Below, piece after piece: positions 8,272-17,198 of a DNA stretch of 64,000 bases (position 1 is the first letter of the stretch; each line of letters opens with the position of its first letter). Made by a program: the position numbers and the translations under genes. The notes under the pieces were generated by a model that was given only the letters and a program-made list of their open reading frames with translations, was not told the origin of the DNA and ran no database searches. The stretch comes from a virus, in the IMG/VR virus record IMGVR_UViG_3300046534_001193, positions 17,992-81,991 of that record, one strand, 5' to 3'.

Positions 8272-9161
8272 TGGATCTCCGCAAAGTCGCTGCCTTTTTT
8301 GAAACCACAGAATTCGACGCCTACGACGAAAGCGATAACTCGTGGGACGCGTGTTTTCTGTTAGGCAAGGTTATGCCGATAGAGAGCGAAGTGTCTAATT
8401 CAAATCGAAACACTCGCAGAGCTTTGCTTGGTACAGACCCTTTGGCAGTTTTTCCCGCCTCTAATACTCTCAGAGTTTTAACTTCTGGCGACATCTACAT
8501 AGTAGGTGACCTGCGTAAGGACTATCAAAACTCTGCTGCTTACGATCAATCAGGCTTGCTTCACCGCAGCAGTACGGTAGGCACGATAAATCGTCGTGCG
8601 CCTTCGGGCCCCTCAACAGACCCTGGTTGGTTAGTTGAGACTTTGATTAGCACTCACTACATGGATATAGAGCTACGGGCGGTTAAAGAAGCTGGAGAGC
8701 AAGAGCAGCAATTTGACAAGCAGTATCTTATTATTATGCCTTTGCACGCTGCCCCTCAGCAGTGGGACCGTATCAATGTGGGCAGTTACGACCATATTGT
8801 TGAGGCTGGATATGTTGACAGTGGATTTAAGTTAGCCAGAGTAGCCAACCGACTCGACCCTCGTAAAGATTTTACTTACTATAGCCGTGGCGACACAGCG
8901 TCTTTTAATCCTAGCAATGGCGTAGTCACCTCAGGACTAACGCCTTACAACGTTACAGGTTTTGCGCTTGATGCAAAGTCTGGGCAGGTTGCAAACACTG
9001 CAGCCAAAAGCGGCACATTCACGTTGGTAGTCGATAAAACTCACATCGGCGTTGTGCCGACTTCGAAAGATGAAGTAATTTGGGAATCCCAAAGATCTAA
9101 AGTTATTGAAGTCGAAGAAGATTTTATTGACTTTCAATATAAGATACACTGCTCATTATGA
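8271..9161 (+). CDS. neck / head-closure region protein, unknown
   Basis: A 296-residue protein coupled to both neighbours (start overlaps the upstream stop, stop overlaps the downstream start). The composition is beta-rich with many aromatic residues, and the C-terminal third (TFTLVVDKTHIGVVPTS) looks like a small beta domain. It lies between the adaptor-like gene and the tail-completion genes, so a head-closure or stopper role is plausible. It is larger than typical stoppers (about 110 residues), so it may carry an additional domain. Confidence 0.55.
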   Translation: MDLRKVAAFFETTEFDAYDESDNSWDACFLLGKVMPIESEVSNSNRNTRRALLGTDPLAVFPASNTLRVLTSGDIYIVGDLRKDYQNSAAYDQSGLLHRSSTVGTINRRAPSGPSTDPGWLVETLISTHYMDIELRAVKEAGEQEQQFDKQYLIIMPLHAAPQQWDRINVGSYDHIVEAGYVDSGFKLARVANRLDPRKDFTYYSRGDTASFNPSNGVVTSGLTPYNVTGFALDAKSGQVANTAAKSGTFTLVVDKTHIGVVPTSKDEVIWESQRSKVIEVEEDFIDFQYKIHCSL

Positions 9162-9613
9162 GTAAAAATTCAATTGAAGCTGCACGAATTATAGCACTAC
9201 TTGCTCCGTTGCCGTCTAAAATGTTGGCTGCGGTCAGTACGGAAGTCTATGAAAAAGTTTTGAATCTTACTATACAAGATTCGGGGGAAGCTGCTTTTAA
9301 CTGGAGAGCTGGAGTAAATGATGAGAGCGAAATTGGTTTTACTTTTTCTGTCGGTAAAGACCCTGTAGGATTTAAAGGAGAAAAACGCTCTTTGACTGGC
9401 GGAGCCGAAGTAGTGGTTGGGTTTAGGATGCAAGAGTTTTTGTCAAAAATTTCTACCGATAATTTAACTAATGTGCATATTTACAACCCTATTACAGACG
9501 CCGATCACGCTGGAAACGCGCGACTTTTAATATCAAGGGCTGCCGCCACTAACCAAGATTTTATGGACGACATCGCAGAGAAAGCATTAAATGCCAACTT
9601 ACCAAAGCGCTGA
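9158..9613 (+). CDS. tail completion / neck protein candidate
   Basis: A 151-residue protein overlapping its neighbours by 4 and 23 bases, consistent with a tightly packed neck operon. The pattern of an N-terminal helix followed by alternating strands and a C-terminal helix resembles tail-completion proteins of the gpZ/HK97 gp10 group, which are often about 150 residues. I see no unequivocal motif, so the assignment depends on gene order (before the tail terminator and tube). Confidence 0.5.
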   Translation: MSKNSIEAARIIALLAPLPSKMLAAVSTEVYEKVLNLTIQDSGEAAFNWRAGVNDESEIGFTFSVGKDPVGFKGEKRSLTGGAEVVVGFRMQEFLSKISTDNLTNVHIYNPITDADHAGNARLLISRAAATNQDFMDDIAEKALNANLPKR

Positions 9614-10010
9614 GGACACGATAACTTCGCAGTTTGGAAATAATTGGAGTTACACTCCGGTTGCCTACCCCAATGCGCCGGCTATTAACGAAACGGTGTC
9701 TGGTCGACCTGAATTAGGTATTGGCCAAGATCCGTTTATAGCCGTTGAAATTATTTACAGCACTTCCCCAGCTATTGAGGTTGGGGCTAGCCCCTTGAAG
9801 AGAACCTTTGGAAACATCCTAGTAGAATTCTATACTAAAGAAGACACCGGTTCACTTCAAAACAGAATTAACCTTGACCGACTTGCAGCAATGTTTGAAT
9901 ACAAAACTATCGAAGACATCTCTTTTAGAGACATTACTGTAATGCAATCTGGCACCCAAAACGGCTGGTACATTACCCCCGCCATGGTCAGGTTTTACTT
10001 TTACAGGTAA
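9591..10010 (+). CDS. tail terminator protein candidate
   Basis: A 139-residue protein whose start lies inside the preceding gene. The segment YTPVAYPNAPAINETV (about residues 19-34) is the 'P-x-A/W-P-N' pattern of tail-terminator proteins in the DUF4128/gpU-like group. This is followed by IAVEIIYST, the alternating beta-strand core, and a short helix. Terminators cap the end of tube polymerisation and join tail to head. Position directly before the tube gene supports this. Confidence 0.65.
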   Translation: MPTYQSAEDTITSQFGNNWSYTPVAYPNAPAINETVSGRPELGIGQDPFIAVEIIYSTSPAIEVGASPLKRTFGNILVEFYTKEDTGSLQNRINLDRLAAMFEYKTIEDISFRDITVMQSGTQNGWYITPAMVRFYFYR

Positions 10011-10044
10011 AAATTCTAACTCGCCAAAAATACTAAGTTTTAGG

Positions 10045-10077
10045 AAAGTATTGAAATACTTTACACCCTGCTATAAT
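10045..10077 (+). promoter_or_regulatory. extended -10 promoter with overlapping inverted repeat, before tail tube gene
   Basis: TGCTATAAT at 10069-10077 is a perfect extended -10 element. TTGAAA sits 15 bases upstream as a short-spaced -35. The -35 lies inside an inverted repeat AAAGTATT-GA-AATACTTT (10045-10062), a plausible operator. The tube gene starts 41 bases downstream of the -10. Confidence 0.7.
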
Positions 10078-10117
10078 ATGAACCCATATTTCCAAAAATT
10101 GCCACAGGAATACCACT

Positions 10118-11308
10118 ATGTCATTATTCGCTGATACCGCCAATACCTCTTTAGCCTACGCCGTGGAGTCCACTTTTGACGTAGCTCCTACTGCGGGGTA
10201 TGCACTACTTAGAAATACCAGTGAGAGTTTTAACACCTCTATAGAGAGGGCCGACAGTGATGAAATTACCACTACTCGCCAGTATTCGGGCAGCAGCCAA
10301 GTATCCGGCTCTTCAGCTGGTTCTGTCGGTTTTCAATTGTCGTATGGTGAATACGACCCTTTTCTAGAAGCTGTTTTGCAGTCTTCTGGTTTTAGCACAG
10401 CTTACTCTGATACCGTTGTAGATATCTCTTCTAAGGTCTGCGAAGTAACTTCTACCGCCAATTTAAAAGTCGGTATGCTGGTTAAGCTAACAGGGCTTAC
10501 AGTATCTACTCAAGACGGTGTTTTTACTATTGGGGCAATCCCCGACGCCACTCATTTTACTGTAGTAGAAACCCTCACTGACGAAGGCAGTTCTACAGTA
10601 GCAGCCACTCACGGCGGTTCAGCTTTCAATGAGAAAACGGATCGCAGTTTTACTTTTGAGAAAAATTTAGCAGCAGACGGCGACGATCACTTTTTTATAT
10701 TCAGTGGTCAGAAAGCGTCATCTCTATCTTTAAGTATGACCACTGGTTCCATTATCAGTGGAGACATAGGTTTCATGGGTGCTACGCCAGCAGCCTCTGC
10801 AACGTCTAAAGACGGTGATGGATATACAGCTGCGTCCAGTAACCAGCTGATGAATTCAGTATCAAACGTAAGAGGCTTGTCTTTGCATTCAATTGCTTCC
10901 AATGGTACTGCCACTCTAATAACCGACACTACTTTTCAAGAGCTGTCTTTGTCAATTGATAACAACATGCGAGAGCAGCCAGGTATTGGTTCTTTGTTTT
11001 CCCAAGGTATTGGATCAGGACGATTTAAAGTAGAAGCTTCTGCTACCATGTATTTTACCAACCGAGAAGTTTACGATAAGTTCCTTTCAAACGGGTCAAT
11101 GCAATTGCGTTTTCAGGTTACTGACTCTAAAGACGTGTATGGCAACCGTTATGGTTTTGTTCTGCCGGAACTTAAAATAACCACTTACGAAGCGGCGGCG
11201 ACCGGAGCGGATACTGACATTATGGCTACAATTGGTTTTACTGGCCAAGCAGACACTTTATCAGGCACCGGCAGCAGCCTCATTATTACTCGCATACCTT
11301 CAGCTTAA
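10118..11308 (+). CDS. major tail tube protein
   Basis: A 396-residue protein with a CAGGA ribosome site and its own promoter, followed by a strong terminator: the arrangement of a highly expressed structural gene. Motifs of tail-tube proteins include the N-terminal loop with DEITTTRQYSG and the repeated long beta-strands. Residues about 100-170 look like an inserted small beta domain (VDISSKVCEVTSTANLKVG). The protein polymerises as hexameric rings around the tape measure. It is longer than minimal tube proteins (about 200-250), consistent with the inserted domain and Ser/Thr-rich loops. Confidence 0.8.
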   Translation: MSLFADTANTSLAYAVESTFDVAPTAGYALLRNTSESFNTSIERADSDEITTTRQYSGSSQVSGSSAGSVGFQLSYGEYDPFLEAVLQSSGFSTAYSDTVVDISSKVCEVTSTANLKVGMLVKLTGLTVSTQDGVFTIGAIPDATHFTVVETLTDEGSSTVAATHGGSAFNEKTDRSFTFEKNLAADGDDHFFIFSGQKASSLSLSMTTGSIISGDIGFMGATPAASATSKDGDGYTAASSNQLMNSVSNVRGLSLHSIASNGTATLITDTTFQELSLSIDNNMREQPGIGSLFSQGIGSGRFKVEASATMYFTNREVYDKFLSNGSMQLRFQVTDSKDVYGNRYGFVLPELKITTYEAAATGADTDIMATIGFTGQADTLSGTGSSLIITRIPSA

Positions 11309-11326
11309 TCCTCCTCCCCTGGACTT

Positions 11327-11366
11327 CGCCGAGTTAAAAGCTTGTTCTTTTGCTCGGCGCTTTTTT
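11327..11366 (+). terminator. rho-independent terminator after tail tube gene
   Basis: CGCCGAG pairs with CTCGGCG, with an inner AAAAG/CTTTT stem and a six-base loop. The hairpin is followed, after one C, by six T. It separates the tube gene from the chaperone/tape-measure transcript. Confidence 0.88.
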
Positions 11367-11377
11367 GCCTGCACACT

Positions 11378-11422
11378 AAACAAAACGTCAATAAGTTGCT
11401 TGAACTTATTGACGTTTTGTTT
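11378..11422. other. 20-bp perfect inverted repeat (hairpin) in the tube-chaperone intergenic region
   Basis: Arms at 11378-11397 and 11403-11422 are perfectly complementary over 20 bp with a 5-base loop (GCTTG). The outer part is A/T-rich, the core is ACGTCAATAAG. It lies 12 bases after the T-run of the tube terminator. It could be a second, bidirectional terminator (T-rich right arm), an RNase III site that processes the transcript, or a protein-binding site. Confidence 0.9.
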
Positions 11423-11461
11423 TAGACTAATTTTTCAATACTACACCAGAGGATTTTAATT

Positions 11462-11863
11462 ATGGCATTTAATATGTCAAAAGATAAGCGCGACAGAGTT
11501 AGCGAACAAAAAGGTAGTTGGATGCCTTACGACGAAGACTGCGCGTTTCTTGTAGCTCGAAACAACAACAGTGACTACAGTAAATTTATTAGTAAGTGCC
11601 TCCGTGAAAACGCATCCAATAAAGGTGAGGATGAAGGCCGTCTTACTGATGAGCAGCTTTTAGAAGGCGCTTCAAATTTTATTTTGTTAGGATGGCGAGG
11701 TGTTGTTGACGGCAAAAAAGAAGTTCCTTATTCAGTTGAACTTGCTAAATCTTTGTTGGATGAACACGATGACTTGTATCGGGACGTGTCTGTTTATGCC
11801 ACCGAGCGTTCAAACTATCTTGTAAAGCGCGACAACAAAGACGCTAAAAACTTAAAAAAGTAA
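11462..11863 (+). CDS. tail assembly chaperone (gpG-like, zero-frame product)
   Basis: A 133-residue protein directly upstream of the tape-measure gene, read in the zero frame through AAA AAG and stopping at TAA. It ends in a basic tail (NKDAKNLKK). Lambda gpG-type chaperones coat the tape measure during assembly and are made in excess over the frameshift product. A GAGGA ribosome site precedes the ATG. The slippery site is in its last two sense codons. Confidence 0.78.
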   Translation: MAFNMSKDKRDRVSEQKGSWMPYDEDCAFLVARNNNSDYSKFISKCLRENASNKGEDEGRLTDEQLLEGASNFILLGWRGVVDGKKEVPYSVELAKSLLDEHDDLYRDVSVYATERSNYLVKRDNKDAKNLKK

Positions 11864-12222
11864 CCGAGTGGTTGATCCAATGGGGATCTCCTGAGAAGCA
11901 AAAACTACTCAAAGAGCACGAAGAGAACTGGGGTGTAAAGCCCCCAGCTCTTTTAAATAAGCCCGAGCTGTACTCTCAAAATGCAGTATACAACACGGCT
12001 TTTAATATCCTAGCTTCTGGACGCCAAAACACCGACAATGTTATAAACCCTATAACGTTTTTAGATGTTTTAGGTTACTGTGATTGCATTGAAGAGTTCG
12101 ATGGCTACGAACGCCTTAGATACTGGCAAATGGTAAACGCCTGTGACGTTGCTTGGATGGCTAAAGTCTTAGAGATGTCGTCTGTAAAGACCCAAACTAA
12201 AAAACCTAATATCCCTACATAG
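11462..12222 (+). CDS. tail assembly chaperone fusion (gpGT-like) by -1 frameshift
   Basis: The downstream open frame (to 12222) has no ATG and no ribosome site at its start, and is in the -1 frame relative to the first chaperone. Slippage on A AAA AAG (11854-11860) followed by GTA ACC GAG TGG joins the two frames to a 253-residue protein: the first 133 residues plus 120. The C-terminal part includes LLKEHEENWGVKPPALL and the WQMVNACDVAWM helix, consistent with the T domain that binds the tape measure or tail tube subunits. The mechanism is known for most siphophages; the signal is visible here, its efficiency is not. Confidence 0.82.
11854..11860 (+). promoter_or_regulatory. programmed -1 frameshift site A AAA AAG
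   Basis: The heptamer is in the correct phase (tta aaa aag), with a zero-frame stop immediately after it. A small GATCC/GGATC stem could form at 11874-11888. A AAA AAG is one of the most slippery heptamers known in Escherichia coli. Confidence 0.85.
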
Positions 12223-12282
12223 CTAAGAGACGGCAAATGCCGTAAACTTAACGGCTAATTCTCCACCAAGAGTTAATTCCTC

Positions 12283-15200
12283 ATGGCTTTTGACATTAAT
12301 CTTAATACCCGCATTGCACGGGCGCAAGTTATAGGACTTAACAGGTCTATAGTCAATCTTGCCCGTGCAGCCGATAAATCTTCTGTCAAAATGCAAGCAG
12401 CTTTAGGTGGAGGTTTTGGCGGCACCGCGCAGCTCAAGGGTATTGAGACCGCAGTATATAGCGTTAAGAACAGCTTGATATCTATGGCTGCTTCACAGCG
12501 TATGACTGCCAATGCCGCTGTCTCTGGACAAACTCGGACACGTATTGCTGTTGAAGAGACTCTTTTGTCTACAGCCAAGGCTGCCACTGAGACAATAAAA
12601 GGTAAAAACTTAATTAGCAATGCCTACATAAAAGAAGGCGCTATAATAGAAGCCAGCAATAACGCAAAAAAATTGTCTGAGGCTAGAGTTCAAACTGAGC
12701 AAGCAAAAACTGCGGCTGAAACTATAAAAGGTAAAAACTTAACTACTGGGGCCTACATAAGAGAAGGCTCTATAATAGAAGCTAGCAATAACGCAAAAAG
12801 ATTGTCTGAGGCTAGAGTAGGGACCCAGGAGGCAAAAACTGCTACTGAAACTATAAAAGGTAAAAACTTAACTACTGGAGCCTACATAAAAGAAGGCGCT
12901 ATAATAGAAGCCAGCAATAACGCAAAAAGATTGTCTGAGGCTAGGGTGCAAACTCAGCAAGCAAAAACTGCTACTGAAACTGTCAGAGCTAAACGTATAG
13001 AGACAGCTGCAGCAGCAGCTAATGCTGCTGCAGCACAAGCCGCCGCCGCTAGGATAATAGCCGCTCAAAGAAGAACTGACGCCGCACTTTTGTCTAGTCA
13101 AACAAGATCTATGGCTGCCACTACAGTTGCCGGATTTAACAGCGCCAACCAAGGTGCGGCAGCTCTACGCTCTACCTTAGGCGCCCTAGGTGCCAGCTTT
13201 GGTATATTCTCAGCAAGCACTCTGCTTGTAGCGACTAGCACATTTATGCTGGTTAGAGCATTTAAAAGCACTGTCACTGTCGGCGCCGAACTTGAAAACT
13301 CTATGCAAAGAGTTTATGCGGTTACCGGATCTCTTGGCCAAATAGCAGGAGAAGTTACACCTGCAATGCAGATGCTTAGTTCTGCTGTTAGAGACGTTGC
13401 TAAAGGCACCATATTTACTTCTACAGAAGTTGCGCAAGGTGCGATCAGATTTGCCCAAGCAGGTTTTAGTGCGGCTAACACCGCTAGTGCTTTGAATGCT
13501 ACTGCCGCGCTTGCCACTATCGGTATGACTGATATGGGGCAAGCCGCCAATACGGTTACCAGCATACTTAACTCTTTTGGATTAGAGGCTACAGCACTGC
13601 AAGGTGTGGTCGATACGATGGCCGTAGCAGTAACAGGCTCTATGTTAAACATAACTCAGCTGAGCAGTGCCTTGAGCTACATAGGCCCCCTGGCTAAGGA
13701 GACCAACACCAGCTTTACAGAAACCGTTATCATACTCGAGCTTATGGCGGATGCAGGCGTGAAGGCGTCCAAAGCGGGTACGTCATTAAGACGCGGCATG
13801 GTCAACTTGCTAAACCCTACCAGTCGTCAGATGGGTGTTCTTAGAGAACTTAACGTTAGCACCAATAAAGCGTCAGGCGAAATGCGGTCAATGCTAGACA
13901 TAGCCAAAGACTTGGCTACCGAAGGTATTACCCCTGCCCAGCTTTCTCTGCTATTCGGAGCCCGAGCAGTTGCCGCATGGACCCAAGTTATTAATGAAGC
14001 CAATGGCAAAATGATAACTTTTATCGATGCACAAAAAGACATAGCAGGGACATCTTTGGTTCTGCGTAGACAGCTAGAGCAAAACTTGACCGATCAATTC
14101 AAGCTGCTAGTTTCCGCTGTACAAGAAGTTCAGCAAGTTCTTTTTGAACAGTTTGGACCTAGGCTGACTGAGTTAGTTGTGGGCTTTAAAGACTGGGTTA
14201 CCGAAATAGGTAATAGCAGGGAAGAGCTAGTTGCTATGGCAACTGCGGCTTATGACACTGCAAGGACTTTAGCTGCAGGAGGTGCAATAGTTGCAGCCGC
14301 CGCTTTTGCTTTCAGTAAATATAAACTAGCCGTAGGCACTGCCGCAGTAACTGCCGCCGTTGGCGGGCTTAATAAAGCACTGTTGGTTACAAAAATTCTT
14401 TTACTCGGAATTGTTAAGAATCCGATTATAGCCACTTTGTTGACAGCATCCGCTGTGTTTGCTTACTTCCGAAGGTCAGTCGAGGATTCCTCAGGCGCCA
14501 CTCAAGAGCAGATAGAGGCTACTAAAGAGCTAGTTCAATCTCAAAAAGATTTAGCTGATGCTTCTGAAAAAGCTGGGCTGGCAGTAACTCGTATAGGGTA
14601 TCTGGAAGCTGCCGAAGGTTTACGTTTAGCTACCCAAGCTACGGTAGCTAAAAAGAGGGCTGTCAATGATTTAGCCGAGGCTCAAGTGGTAGCCGCCAAT
14701 AAAGAGAGTAAAGCAATTGCTGACCTAACTGCTAGAGCTATGAGGGGTGGGATGCCTTTAGGCATGGTACAGCCTAGAGTATTTACGCCTGCTGACGACT
14801 TTGTTGTCACCCAGCAAACAGTCAGGCAGCAAGCCATCGCCGAAACTAACTTAGCCCTAGAGAAACAACTAGAGCTTACTTTCGGCGGGCGTGAAGCAAC
14901 ACTAGCTGGAAGAATGCAAAACCTTCAATCGGGCCGCCAAAGAAATCTTCCTAATGCTGCAAACGCACAACGTTTTCAGCAAATGGCTCAAGATTCGGTT
15001 CCCGACGGTGGAATGCCACAGCAAAGGGCAGCCAGAATCGCGGCCGAAGTTAACGCTCTAACTAAAGACGCCGCAAGCAATCTTATTTTGTTTGACCGTG
15101 AAATAAAGAAAGTTACAGAATCTACTTACAATTTGCGAGTAGAGAGAATGAAAGTTTCTGGTGTTTACTTAGACTCTCCAGAACAGCGGAAGGCCCACAC

Positions 15201-16596
15201 TAAAGCGATAGTAGCAGAAGAATTGGCACTAAAAACTTTGTTAGCCACTTTTAAAGTTAAACCGCCTGTCGACGTTATAAAAGGCACTGCTGAAGCTTTT
15301 AAATCCGCCACAGCAGATATAGAAGCCACGACTCAGGCAGCAATACTGACTCAGCAACACCTACAAAAGATGGGGCAGTCTACGCCTACAGAGACTTTGC
15401 TGGCTGGCATTGCTACGACTAGAGACGGTTTGCGTGAAATGAATGCCGAGTTTGAGAGTCAGCGCGAAATCTTGCTGGCTGCTCAAGCTGCAAAGCAGAA
15501 AATATTAGATACTGTAACAGTAGATCAGGGTAAAGCTGAGTCCACTACGGGTGCAAAGCTGCTCACAGACGCTAACGACGAAATTAATAAAATTAAAGCA
15601 GCTATAATCGAGCTAGAGCAGAAATCGACTGAACAGACTAACTCTTATAATCGGGACCTTTTATCTCAAATTAGGTCGGTCGATCAATTGGCTGATGCTA
15701 AAGCCAAAGCGGCTGCTGCAGATGCCGCAGCATCTGTCGACGAAAGCGCTAAACGCGAAGCCGAAAGGAAAAAAGGAGTTGCCAGTGCAGGAGGTAGCCT
15801 GCTAAACGATCTTTCTTCTCCATCTGCAAGGCTCCAAGCTGAGGAAGTAGAAAAACTTAAAATACTTGAACAATTTCGCGTATTAGAAATGCAGGCAGTT
15901 TCAGGCCAGCACAAGCAGGAGATGGCTATTGAAGCCGAGTTTTCTTCCTTAAAGTTGCAAATTAGACAGCAAACTTTAGATGCCCTAGCGGCAATAGAAA
16001 GCGAAGCTATAAACAAGTCCATTTCTGCTTACGAGGACGAGGCGAAGGCTAAAGAATCTATAGAGCTACGAAAAACTCGTGCTGCGTTAAACGGATTTTC
16101 TTCGCTCACTTCTGAAGGCGCTAAATCTAGCAGAAAGATGTTTGAGTTAAATAAAGCGATCAACGTGGCCAGCATCATAGCCGATACACCTGCAGCTATC
16201 TCTGGTGCGGCTAAATGGGGTTACTCTTTAGGCGGCACACCTGGGGGCATCGCGGCAGGTCTTGCAGCTGCAGCCAACCAAGCTGCATTGCTAAGGCAGG
16301 CTAGCTCGGCTTCTTTCGGCGCGTCTTCGTCAGTTTCTGCGCCTGCTACTGCCACTGCCGCCACACCTGAGACGCCAGAGATAGTCGTACCGCTCGCTAG
16401 CGACTCACTTGTAAACCAATCTACTTCAGCTAGATCTCAAGCGTCCGCACTTCAGCAGCGACCGCAAGGCGACGTAAACATAACTTTAAGCGCTAGTTCA
16501 GTTGATACAGAAGGCATGAGTGAACTCTTACTTAGGCAAGCACCGGTAATTGCGAGTATAGTAAGAGAATCTCAAGCAGAACAAGGTATCTCATAA
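12283..16596 (+). CDS. tail tape measure protein
   Basis: A 1437-residue protein with the TP901-type tape-measure core at about residues 330-640 (AELENSMQRVYAVTG, then TEVAQGAIRFAQAG, GTSLRRGMVNLLNPT). It has a hydrophobic stretch near 660-730 and long coiled-coil segments to the C-terminus. At the usual ~1.5 angstrom per residue the tail would be roughly 200 nm long. Residues 98-226 contain three tandem 43-residue repeats (separate entry). The C-terminal part (about 1270-1345) contains a Gly/Ala-rich hydrophobic segment. It follows the G/GT chaperone genes, which fixes the identification. Confidence 0.92.
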   Translation: MAFDINLNTRIARAQVIGLNRSIVNLARAADKSSVKMQAALGGGFGGTAQLKGIETAVYSVKNSLISMAASQRMTANAAVSGQTRTRIAVEETLLSTAKAATETIKGKNLISNAYIKEGAIIEASNNAKKLSEARVQTEQAKTAAETIKGKNLTTGAYIREGSIIEASNNAKRLSEARVGTQEAKTATETIKGKNLTTGAYIKEGAIIEASNNAKRLSEARVQTQQAKTATETVRAKRIETAAAAANAAAAQAAAARIIAAQRRTDAALLSSQTRSMAATTVAGFNSANQGAAALRSTLGALGASFGIFSASTLLVATSTFMLVRAFKSTVTVGAELENSMQRVYAVTGSLGQIAGEVTPAMQMLSSAVRDVAKGTIFTSTEVAQGAIRFAQAGFSAANTASALNATAALATIGMTDMGQAANTVTSILNSFGLEATALQGVVDTMAVAVTGSMLNITQLSSALSYIGPLAKETNTSFTETVIILELMADAGVKASKAGTSLRRGMVNLLNPTSRQMGVLRELNVSTNKASGEMRSMLDIAKDLATEGITPAQLSLLFGARAVAAWTQVINEANGKMITFIDAQKDIAGTSLVLRRQLEQNLTDQFKLLVSAVQEVQQVLFEQFGPRLTELVVGFKDWVTEIGNSREELVAMATAAYDTARTLAAGGAIVAAAAFAFSKYKLAVGTAAVTAAVGGLNKALLVTKILLLGIVKNPIIATLLTASAVFAYFRRSVEDSSGATQEQIEATKELVQSQKDLADASEKAGLAVTRIGYLEAAEGLRLATQATVAKKRAVNDLAEAQVVAANKESKAIADLTARAMRGGMPLGMVQPRVFTPADDFVVTQQTVRQQAIAETNLALEKQLELTFGGREATLAGRMQNLQSGRQRNLPNAANAQRFQQMAQDSVPDGGMPQQRAARIAAEVNALTKDAASNLILFDREIKKVTESTYNLRVERMKVSGVYLDSPEQRKAHTKAIVAEELALKTLLATFKVKPPVDVIKGTAEAFKSATADIEATTQAAILTQQHLQKMGQSTPTETLLAGIATTRDGLREMNAEFESQREILLAAQAAKQKILDTVTVDQGKAESTTGAKLLTDANDEINKIKAAIIELEQKSTEQTNSYNRDLLSQIRSVDQLADAKAKAAAADAAASVDESAKREAERKKGVASAGGSLLNDLSSPSARLQAEEVEKLKILEQFRVLEMQAVSGQHKQEMAIEAEFSSLKLQIRQQTLDALAAIESEAINKSISAYEDEAKAKESIELRKTRAALNGFSSLTSEGAKSSRKMFELNKAINVASIIADTPAAISGAAKWGYSLGGTPGGIAAGLAAAANQAALLRQASSASFGASSSVSAPATATAATPETPEIVVPLASDSLVNQSTSARSQASALQQRPQGDVNITLSASSVDTEGMSELLLRQAPVIASIVRESQAEQGIS
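12574..12960 (+). repeat. three tandem 129-bp repeats in tape measure gene
   Basis: Units start at 12574, 12703 and 12832 and encode 43 residues each, containing ETIKGKNL, AYIKEGAIIEASNNAK and LSEARVQT. A partial fourth start (AKTATETV) follows at 12961. The high nucleotide identity indicates recent unequal duplication that would change tail length in about 43-residue steps. Confidence 0.93.
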
Positions 16597-16598
16597 CC

Positions 16599-17198
16599 AT
16601 GTCTGGAACTTTCCCAACTAGTCCCATACCTACAGCAGTCGAGGTGACCTCAGCGTCACCTACGCTTTTGGATATGACTCACTCAGGTCGACGTAACGTT
16701 AGACAGCTGGGCGCTCAAAAGTGGGCGCTAGATTGCTCTTTCCCTAGCACTATGAGCCGTGCCCAGTTCATGCCGTTGTTTGCCTTCGCGCTTAGCCAAG
16801 CAGGGCGGTTTGGAACTTTTTCTTTTGTGTCTCCTGACTTGGCTACGCCCCAAGGGGGCGCTGGCGGAACACCTCGAGTAGCCGGAGCAAGCCAAACCGG
16901 CACTAGTGTAACCACCGACGGCTGGACTCCTAGCACTAATGTTTTAAAAGCCGGTGACATATTAAAATACTCCGGTCACAACAAAGTTTATATGGTGACA
17001 GCAGATGCAGATGCAGACGGATCAGGTGACGCCACTTTAGTCCATTACCCGCCACTGATGGCAGCTATCGCAAACGACGAACTTATAACTGTTATAGACG
17101 TCCCGTTTACTGTTCAGCTTTCAGAAGACGTTTCTAAATATACGGTCACAGGGCCTTTGCTTTATAATTTTAAAATGTCAATGCTGGAAGTCGTCTAA
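16599..17198 (+). CDS. minor (distal) tail protein candidate
   Basis: A 199-residue beta-rich protein between the tape measure and the next tail-tip gene. Its stop overlaps the next start. The N-terminal half (RNVRQLGAQKWALDC, FPSTMSRAQFMPLFAF) resembles minor tail proteins encoded after the tape measure in lambda-like phages. The C-terminal half carries a small inserted beta domain (LKAGDILKYSGHNKVYMV). It would form part of the tail tip that joins tube and hub. Exact family unrecognised. Confidence 0.6.
   Translation: MSGTFPTSPIPTAVEVTSASPTLLDMTHSGRRNVRQLGAQKWALDCSFPSTMSRAQFMPLFAFALSQAGRFGTFSFVSPDLATPQGGAGGTPRVAGASQTGTSVTTDGWTPSTNVLKAGDILKYSGHNKVYMVTADADADGSGDATLVHYPPLMAAIANDELITVIDVPFTVQLSEDVSKYTVTGPLLYNFKMSMLEVV

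Noticed and set aside
11872-12222. Independent gene starting at TTG after the first chaperone
   Set aside because: No Shine-Dalgarno; reading frame is joined to the upstream gene by the A AAA AAG slippery site.
12868-13652. Several minus-strand open frames within the tape measure
   Set aside because: Antisense of repetitive, Ala-rich coding; compositionally Cys/Ser-rich nonsense without starts.
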